The position numbers and the translations under genes are program-made. The notes beneath the pieces were generated by a model that was not told where the DNA came from, did not search any database, and saw only the letters and a list, made by a program, of their open reading frames with translations. Shown one piece after another: positions 58,725 through 64,000 of a DNA stretch of 64,000 nucleotides. The stretch comes from Pseudonocardia kunmingensis (GTDB lineage: Bacteria; Actinomycetota; Actinomycetes; Mycobacteriales; Pseudonocardiaceae): contig NZ_VFPA01000005.1 of the NCBI RefSeq assembly GCF_006716445.1, positions 496,001 to 560,000 of the forward strand, read 5' to 3'. How positions within the stretch are numbered: the first letter of the stretch is position 1; the number at the start of each line of letters is the position of its first letter.

Positions 58725-59194
58725 GGGGCCACCAGCCGTTCGATCCGCAGCCGGTTGATCGCCGCCAGCTCGCGCAGCGCCACGGCGCGCTCGGTGGCCG
58801 GGTCGTTGCCCAACCGGGCGTGCAGGGTCGTGAGCAGGTCCTCGGCGCTGCGCCCGGAGGCGCAGACCAGGTAGACGTGCCCGAACCGCTCCTCGTAGGC
58901 GCGGTTGCCCTCGGCGAGCGCGGTGCGCACGCCGGCCTCGGCCGTGGCGACCGCGCTCTGCTCGCGCCGCGACGCCCCGGCCGCCACCCGGTCGCCGATG
59001 CGCGGGTGGCCGGCCATCGCCTCGTCCAGGTCGGCGTCGGTGAGGGCGGCCGCGGCGGTCTCCTGCAGCGCTGCGACCGACCGGTACGGCCGCCCGGCCG
59101 CGACCTGCCGCGCCCAGCGGGGCGCCCGGCACACGCCGAGCAGCTCCCGCTCGGCCTCGCCGGCATCCAGCGCGTCGAACTGCGCGATCTTCAT
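58721..59194 (-). CDS. OHCU decarboxylase, stand-alone
   Basis: The 157-residue protein decarboxylates 2-oxo-4-hydroxy-4-carboxy-5-ureidoimidazoline to S-allantoin. The catalytic His is present in AGHPRIGDRV (about H63) and the Glu in SRREQSAV; FGHVYLVCASGRSAEDLL follows. It overlaps the permease-fusion gene (ATGA) and the hydrolase gene (ATGA). Because the fused domain next door has lost these residues, this is probably the active decarboxylase. Confidence 0.9.
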   Translation of the reverse strand: MKIAQFDALDAGEAERELLGVCRAPRWARQVAAGRPYRSVAALQETAAAALTDADLDEAMAGHPRIGDRVAAGASRREQSAVATAEAGVRTALAEGNRAYEERFGHVYLVCASGRSAEDLLTTLHARLGNDPATERAVALRELAAINRLRIERLVAP

Positions 59195-61113
59195 GTGTCT
59201 CCTCTCCCGAAGGCCCGCGCCCGGGCCGTCGCGATCGGGTTCGCGCCGGCCACGAGGTCGGCGAAGCGGTGGTTGGCGACCTTGGCGATCTCGATCAGTG
59301 CGGCGGCGTGCTCCTGGGCCGGGGAGTTCCCCAGGCGCCGCTGCCCCTCGGCCAGTATCCGGTCCCGGGTGGCGGCCTCGCGCACGCACACGATCAGCGG
59401 GATGCCGAAGCGCTCCCGGTAGGCCGCGGCCAGTGCCGCGAACTCCTCCCGGTCGTCGTCGGCGAGCCGGGTGAGGCCCGCGCACGACTGGTCGCGTGCG
59501 GAGTCCTCGCCCTCGTCGCCGTCGGCCACGCGGTCACCGCCCAGGTCCGGGTAGGCCGACATCAGTGCGCGCTGCGCGTCGGCGGGAGCGGCGAACAACG
59601 CCTCCTGGAACGCCGCGCGCAGGTTCGCGGTGTCGCCGAAGGGCCGGTGGTCGTAGGCGCGCGCGACCACGTCCGTCGGGCCCTGGAACAGCCGCCCGAA
59701 CGTCGCGACGAACTCCTCGCGGGTCATGCGGTTGACCTGCTCCAGCCGCACGGTGCCCGCGCCCGGCGTGCCGGCGACCGCCGGGCCGCGTCCCCGTCCG
59801 ACGTGGTGGAACACGACGTTGAGCCCGATCGCGGTGATGCTGCCCAGCGTGATGCCCGAGCCGAACACGATCTGCGCCCACCCCGGCACGGCGGTCGCGA
59901 CGTCCGGCTGTGCGGTCACCAGCATCGCGAGCCCCACGCTGGAACCCACGATCACGACGTTGCGGTGGTCGTGGAAGTCCACGCGGGCGAGCGTCTGGAT
60001 GCCGACCACGGCGACCGTCGCGAACATCGCCAGCGCCGCGCCGCCCAGCACCGGGTGCGGGATGCCGGCCACGATCGCCCCCGCCTTGGGCAGCAGCCCC
60101 AGCACGATCATGAACCCGCCGGCGGCGACGACCACCCACCTGCTCTTGACCTGCGTCAGCCGCACGAGCCCGACGTTCTCGGCGAAGCACGTGTAGGGGA
60201 AGGAGTTGAGGACGCCACCGATCGTGGTGGAGAGCCCGTCCGCGCGCAGCGCCCGCGTGACGTCCTCGCGCCCGACCCGCTTGTCCACGATCTCGCCGGT
60301 CGCGAAGACGTCCCCGGTGGTCTCCACCGCGGTGATGAGCATGACCACGATCATGGACACGATCGCCGCGATGCTGAACTGCGGCCACCCGAAGTGGAAC
60401 GGGGTCGTGACGCCGACCCAGGCCGACTCCCCCACCTGGTCGAAGTGGGCGTCACCCAGCAGCCACGCGACGCCCGTGCCGAGCACGAGCCCGACCAGCA
60501 CCGCGACCGTGGCCATGAACCCGCGGAACAGCCGCTGGATCGCCACGATGACCGCGAGGGTGCCGAGCGCGTAGGCGAGGTGGCGCGGGTTGCCCGGCTG
60601 CGGGTCGGAGCCGCCTCCGACGGAGTCCAGCGCGGCCACCGGGAGCAGCGCCAGCCCGATGATCAGGATGACCGACCCGGTGACGACCGGCGGGAAGAAC
60701 CGGATCAGGCGGCCGAAGAACGGGGCGACGAGGAACGTGGCGAGCCCGGCGACGATCACCGCCCCGTAGATCACGAGCAACCCGTCCGTGCCGCCCCCGG
60801 CCGCCAACCCGATGGCGATCATGGGCGAGACGGCGGTGAACGTGACGCCCTGCAGCAACGGCAGGCGCACCCCGACCTTCCAGAACCCGGCGGCCTGGAT
60901 GATCGACGCGATCCCGCAGGTGAACAGGTCGGCGTTGATCAGGTGGATGAGCTCGCGGTCCGACAGGCCGATCGCGCCGGCCAGCAGGATCGGGACGATG
61001 ACGGCGCCCGCGTAGAACGCGAGCACGTGCTGGAACCCGTAGACCGCGAGCTTGCCCGGGGGCAGCACCTCGTCGACGGGATGGGGACGGCGCTTCACGG
61101 CAGTTCCGCTCAC
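59191..61113 (-). CDS. NCS2 purine permease fused to an OHCU-decarboxylase-like domain
   Basis: The 640-residue protein has two parts. Residues about 15-440 form an NCS2 nucleobase/urate symporter with QHVLAFYAGAVIVPI (the QH motif), ITAVETTGDVFATGEIV and GGVLNSFPYTCFAENVGLV. Residues about 470-630 are OHCU-decarboxylase-like (VNRMTREEFVATFGRLFQGP, LRAAFQEALFAAP, RFGIPLIVCVREAA, GNSPAQEHAAALIEIAKVANHRFADLV). In this domain the catalytic His is Tyr (SAYPDLGGDR) and the Glu is Asp (ARDQSCAGL). GTG 61113 with GAGGTG is used; upstream sequence to 61194 lacks similarity. It probably imports urate or xanthine for the operon it heads. Confidence 0.9.
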   Translation of the reverse strand: MSGTAVKRRPHPVDEVLPPGKLAVYGFQHVLAFYAGAVIVPILLAGAIGLSDRELIHLINADLFTCGIASIIQAAGFWKVGVRLPLLQGVTFTAVSPMIAIGLAAGGGTDGLLVIYGAVIVAGLATFLVAPFFGRLIRFFPPVVTGSVILIIGLALLPVAALDSVGGGSDPQPGNPRHLAYALGTLAVIVAIQRLFRGFMATVAVLVGLVLGTGVAWLLGDAHFDQVGESAWVGVTTPFHFGWPQFSIAAIVSMIVVMLITAVETTGDVFATGEIVDKRVGREDVTRALRADGLSTTIGGVLNSFPYTCFAENVGLVRLTQVKSRWVVVAAGGFMIVLGLLPKAGAIVAGIPHPVLGGAALAMFATVAVVGIQTLARVDFHDHRNVVIVGSSVGLAMLVTAQPDVATAVPGWAQIVFGSGITLGSITAIGLNVVFHHVGRGRGPAVAGTPGAGTVRLEQVNRMTREEFVATFGRLFQGPTDVVARAYDHRPFGDTANLRAAFQEALFAAPADAQRALMSAYPDLGGDRVADGDEGEDSARDQSCAGLTRLADDDREEFAALAAAYRERFGIPLIVCVREAATRDRILAEGQRRLGNSPAQEHAAALIEIAKVANHRFADLVAGANPIATARARAFGRGDT

Positions 61114-61477
61114 AGGACACCTCGCTGTGCAGGCGGCGGGGACGGGAAGAACGATGACCGGCCGCGAGTGGCGCCCGACACCCTCCGAACCCACAAACCG
61201 TCCGGCGCGGGGTGCGGTGGCCCTGTGTGATCCGACAGGGCGCCCTCCACGGGGAACGGTCCGCGGGTGCGTCGACGTGGTTGCACGCCGCGCCCCCGCC
61301 GATACGCTCCCACCTGCGGGCTGCTTCCCGAGACGCCCGGCTGGTCCGGCGGGGCTGGGCGACGAAGGACCCGGCCTTCGAGATCTGCGCGAACGGAGCC
61401 TGCGCCGTCCCCCCGCAGCCGTCGCGCGCGTGATCAGGGAACCGGTGTTCGAGGACGGGTGATCATGCCGATCCGGG
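61114..61477. other. 364-bp gap before the uricase operon
   Basis: No gene with family similarity is seen on either strand; the short frames present lack a good ribosome site. The promoter of the permease-uricase operon should lie in the left part (61114-61200), but I cannot pick -35 and -10 boxes with confidence. The right part is downstream of cobW. A 73-codon frame (61212-61433) ends with a Cys-containing stretch, FEICANGACAVPP, and could be a decayed small gene. Confidence 0.4.
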
Positions 61478-62461
61478 TCACGGCGCCGCCCCGGCGGGCG
61501 CGCAGGCCGCCAGCCCGCGGGTCAGCTCCTCGCGGTCGAGCCCGCGCCCGATGACCACCATCCGGCTGCGGCGCGGGTCGCTGCCCCACGGCGCGCCCGG
61601 CTGCACGTCGTAGAGCCGGTGCACCCCCTGGACGACGAGCCGGCGCTCGTCGCCGGACACCGCGATCATGCCCTTGAACCGGTAGAAGTCGTCGCCGCGC
61701 GCGTCGACGAGCCGCCGCAGCCACCCCTCGAACGCCACGCGGTCCAGCTCGCCGCCGACCTCGATGCCCACCGAGTCCAGCGCCGGGTCGTGCAGGTGCT
61801 CGGGCTCGTCGAGCCAGCCGGGGCGGTTCTGCAGCTCGCGGTTCAGGTCGAAGGCGGCGATCCCGAGGATCCGGGACAGGTCGACCCGCGCGTGGCTGGA
61901 CGTCAGCACCTCCGCGGTGGCGTTGATGCCGCGCAGCCGCCGCTGCACGGCCTGCAGCTCGCCGGGCGTGACCAGGTCGACCTTGTTGACCACGAGCCGG
62001 TCGGCGAACGCGATCTGGTCGACCACGTGGTCGCCGACGCCGTCGGGGTCCACCTCGTCGAGGTGGCGGCCGACGTGCTGGGCATCCACCAGTGTCACGA
62101 TCGCGTCCAGCTGGAAGTGGCGGGCGATCTCGTCGTCGACGAAGAACGTCTGGGCCACCGGGTTCGGGTCGGCCATGCCGGAGGTCTCGATGAGGATCCG
62201 GTCGAACCGCTCGCGCCGCTCCAGCAGCGAACGCAGGATCTCGATGAGGTCGGTGCGGGCGGTGCAGCACAGGCAGCAGCCGTTGCTCATCTCGATGATC
62301 TTCTCGTCCCCGCCGATGACGAGGTCGTTGTCGATCCCGATCTCGCCGAACTCGTTCTCGATCACTGCGATCCGGTGGCCGTGGTTCGCGGTGAGGATGT
62401 GGTTGACCAACGTGGTCTTGCCCGAGCCGAGGAAGCCGGTCAGGACGGTGACGGGGATCAT
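61478..62461 (-). CDS. CobW/COG0523-family GTPase metallochaperone
   Basis: The 327-residue protein has Walker A GFLGSGKTTLVN at its start, the Cys cluster SNGCCLCCTARTDL (CxCC metal motif), ETSGMADPNPV, the NKVD guanine-specificity motif (LVVNKVDLV), and the CobW C-terminal domain with DFYRFKGMIAVSGDERRLVVQGV. These GTPases deliver metals such as Zn or Co to target enzymes. It overlaps the UbiD gene by ATGA, so its client could be that decarboxylase; this is inference. No metal-responsive site is visible. Confidence 0.9.
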   Translation of the reverse strand: MIPVTVLTGFLGSGKTTLVNHILTANHGHRIAVIENEFGEIGIDNDLVIGGDEKIIEMSNGCCLCCTARTDLIEILRSLLERRERFDRILIETSGMADPNPVAQTFFVDDEIARHFQLDAIVTLVDAQHVGRHLDEVDPDGVGDHVVDQIAFADRLVVNKVDLVTPGELQAVQRRLRGINATAEVLTSSHARVDLSRILGIAAFDLNRELQNRPGWLDEPEHLHDPALDSVGIEVGGELDRVAFEGWLRRLVDARGDDFYRFKGMIAVSGDERRLVVQGVHRLYDVQPGAPWGSDPRRSRMVVIGRGLDREELTRGLAACAPAGAAP

Positions 62462-63828
62462 GCGGTTCCTCCGGTGGGAGCGAGCAGCCGCCGCGCGGCG
62501 GCGCGGGCGTGGTCGGAGACGACGATGCGGTCGCCGTGGAAGTCCGGGCCGCGGGTGGCGTCCAGGCCCATCCGCGACGTGGTGCCGTCGCTGCCCGACG
62601 AGGGATCCAGCGGCGAGCCGGGCAGGCCGTCGACGACGAACAGATCGCGATGGGGCTGGAAGTGCGTGGCGAGCGCCCAGAGGACCTCGGCGTCGTCGGT
62701 GACGTCGACGTCCTCGTCCACGGCGATCACGGTCTTGAGGTAGGGGTCCCAGCCGAGCAGGCCCAGCATGACCTGCCGCGCCTGCCCGGGCCGGCGCTGC
62801 CGCAGCGCCACGTAGCAGTGGAAGTGGGTGCCCGACGTCGGGTAGTGCAACGCGGTGACGTCGGGGAAGCGCGCCATGAGCTGCGCGGCCATCTCGGCCT
62901 CGCGCGGGATCCGGGCGAGGTTGAGGTGCTCGGCCGTGTTGCCGCCCTCGACGTCGATCAGCAGCGGCTCGGCGCGGCGCAGGATCGTGTCGACGCGCAG
63001 CACGTTGTTCGTCGACCGGTTCGACGAGTAGCCGGAGAACTCGCCGAACGGGCCCTCCTCCGCCCGCGCGGCCGGGTCGACGGTGCCCTCGAGGACGATG
63101 TCGGCCCACGCGGGCACGCCGATCCCGTGCCGGGGGGTGCGCACCACCTCGAGCGGTTCGCCGAACAGCGCACCGGCCAGCGCCCGCTCGTCCACGTCGT
63201 AGCCGACCCGGGCGGAGGCGGCGAGCATGAACAGCGGGTGCCCGCCGATCACCATCGCCACCGGCATCGGCTCGCCGCGCTCGGCGTAGCGGCCGAGCAT
63301 CCGCCACAGGTCCCCGCGGGAGTGCAGGCTCGTGGCGAGCTCGGTGCGCGAGTGCACCATCGAGCGGTGGTAGCTCAGGTTGCCCACCCCCGAGTCCGGG
63401 TCTTCCGCGACGATGATCCCGCTCGTGACGTAGGGCGCCCGGTCCGAGGCGAAGTGGCGCAGCATCGGCACCGTGGCGAGGTCGACCTCGTCGCCGCGCC
63501 GCACCACCTCGCACACCGGGCCGTCGTCCACCACCCGCGGCGGCAGCGGCGTCGCGGTGCGCTCCTGGTAGGTCGCGTGCAGCCGCTCCGGCGTGCAGCC
63601 GAGCAACCGCGCGATGCGCCGCCGTGAGGCGAACACGTTGCTGAGCACCGGGACGTCCAGCCCGTCGACCTTGCGGCACAGCACCATCTCGTCGCGCCCC
63701 GCGGCCGTGAGCTCGTAGATCAGCCCCGTGACGCCCTCGTCGGCGGACACGGCGTCGTCGACGACGAGGACGTCGTCGGGATGGTCGGCGAGGTAGGACG
63801 CGAGGAACTCGTGGGGATCCTGGGTCAT
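62458..63828 (-). CDS. UbiD-family decarboxylase
   Basis: The 456-residue protein uses prenylated FMN to (de)carboxylate aromatic or unsaturated acids. The catalytic set is present: Arg in VGNLSYHRSMV, and two Glu in EGPFGEFSGYSSNR. Metal and cofactor positions lie in the Asn of VGNLSYH and the Glu of GEPLEVVRT. The substrate is not evident and need not be ubiquinone precursors. ATG start with AGGAGCGG. It overlaps the UbiX-like gene upstream (ATGA) and the cobW gene downstream (ATGA). Confidence 0.92.
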   Translation of the reverse strand: MTQDPHEFLASYLADHPDDVLVVDDAVSADEGVTGLIYELTAAGRDEMVLCRKVDGLDVPVLSNVFASRRRIARLLGCTPERLHATYQERTATPLPPRVVDDGPVCEVVRRGDEVDLATVPMLRHFASDRAPYVTSGIIVAEDPDSGVGNLSYHRSMVHSRTELATSLHSRGDLWRMLGRYAERGEPMPVAMVIGGHPLFMLAASARVGYDVDERALAGALFGEPLEVVRTPRHGIGVPAWADIVLEGTVDPAARAEEGPFGEFSGYSSNRSTNNVLRVDTILRRAEPLLIDVEGGNTAEHLNLARIPREAEMAAQLMARFPDVTALHYPTSGTHFHCYVALRQRRPGQARQVMLGLLGWDPYLKTVIAVDEDVDVTDDAEVLWALATHFQPHRDLFVVDGLPGSPLDPSSGSDGTTSRMGLDATRGPDFHGDRIVVSDHARAAARRLLAPTGGTA

Positions 63829-64000
63829 GACACCGCTCCTTCCACGGGCTGCACCGTGATCCCGGGGCGCGGGGGGACGGGGCCGTGCCAACGCGGGTAG
63901 ACGTCGTGCTCGATCCCGAACTGGTCGAGCACCTTTCCGGACAGGTGGGCGAGCACGTCCTCGACGGAGGACGGCCGCTGGTAGAACGCGGGCATCGGCG
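63825..64000 (-). CDS. UbiX-like flavin prenyltransferase, cut by the window end
   Basis: Only the last 57 codons are inside the window. They read MPAFYQRPSSVEDVLAHLSG, then KVLDQFGIEHDVYPRWHGPV, followed by a Pro-rich end. The MPAFYxRP-x(4)-D pattern and the VLDxFG-ID ending are typical of UbiX, which makes the prenyl-FMN cofactor required by UbiD. The stop overlaps the ubiD ATG (TCATGA). The 5' part lies to the right of the window. Confidence 0.85.
   Translation of the reverse strand, partial: PMPAFYQRPSSVEDVLAHLSGKVLDQFGIEHDVYPRWHGPVPPRPGITVQPVEGAVS

Overview
The window reads as a chromosomal segment of a high-GC actinomycete, most likely a member of Pseudonocardiaceae such as Pseudonocardia or a relative. 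The signs are codons ending almost always in G or C, many GTG starts, operons whose genes overlap by ATGA or GTGA, an XRE-DUF5753/DUF397 pair, mycofactocin-type SDR enzymes, an RsdA-like anti-sigma factor, and several families of intergenic palindromes. I saw no rRNA, tRNA, CRISPR array, transposase or phage gene. Both window ends cut genes: araB on the left and a ubiX-like gene on the right.

Layout. 1-4784: L-arabinose catabolism (araB-araD-araA, overlapping by 4 nt) with an aldose epimerase. 4856-12769: a membrane pseudokinase, an EamA exporter, a lone sugar nucleotidyltransferase, an ArsR/TetR pair with AT-rich operators, a metallo-beta-lactamase-fold protein and a benzoate-CoA-ligase-like enzyme. 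12985-15694: an XRE-DUF5753/DUF397 module and an RluA pseudouridine synthase that seems to start at CTG. 15762-22677: a cellobiose-type uptake locus made of two tandem LacI paralogues, two TGAGAGCGCTCTC operators, a binding lipoprotein, two permeases and a GH1 beta-glucosidase, with no ATPase gene. 22751-29351: an orphan RsdA-like protein with a very long Ser/Asp tail, a cupin-like protein, and a coupled LytS-LytR-small membrane protein-Na+/solute symporter operon. 29448-34447: GNAT, MoxR ATPase and VWA protein (CoxD/CoxE-like pair), two mycofactocin-type SDRs and a MerR-like regulator. 34595-41960: a sugar or polyol locus (TIM-barrel isomerase, Gfo/Idh dehydrogenase, Tat lipoprotein binding protein, permease, double ATPase, ROK regulator) with a 31-bp tandem repeat in its leader. 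42096-44552: a GGDEF-EAL protein.

44645-61113 is a purine-to-glyoxylate region. One leftward arm encodes a three-subunit xanthine dehydrogenase, 8-oxoguanine deaminase, a small allophanate-hydrolase-like protein, allantoinase, hydroxypyruvate isomerase and tartronate semialdehyde reductase, divergent from a PucR regulator. A second leftward arm encodes an NCS2 permease fused to an OHCU-decarboxylase domain, a stand-alone OHCU decarboxylase, 5-hydroxyisourate hydrolase and uricase. Together they would carry xanthine through urate to allantoin, open the ring, and recycle glyoxylate carbon. No allantoate hydrolase or glyoxylate carboligase gene is visible here. Between the arms lie two TetR genes, a GNAT and a DHFR/RibD-like reductase. 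61478-64000: a coupled ubiX-ubiD-cobW operon, which suggests a prenyl-FMN decarboxylase with its own GTPase metallochaperone.

The most unusual signals are the permease-decarboxylase fusion whose decarboxylase catalytic residues have drifted, the triple-defective pseudokinase, two families of perfect intergenic palindromes with compensatory base changes, the 31-bp tandem repeat array, the ubiX-ubiD-cobW operon, and a 17-nt operator shared by a TetR gene and a GNAT gene.
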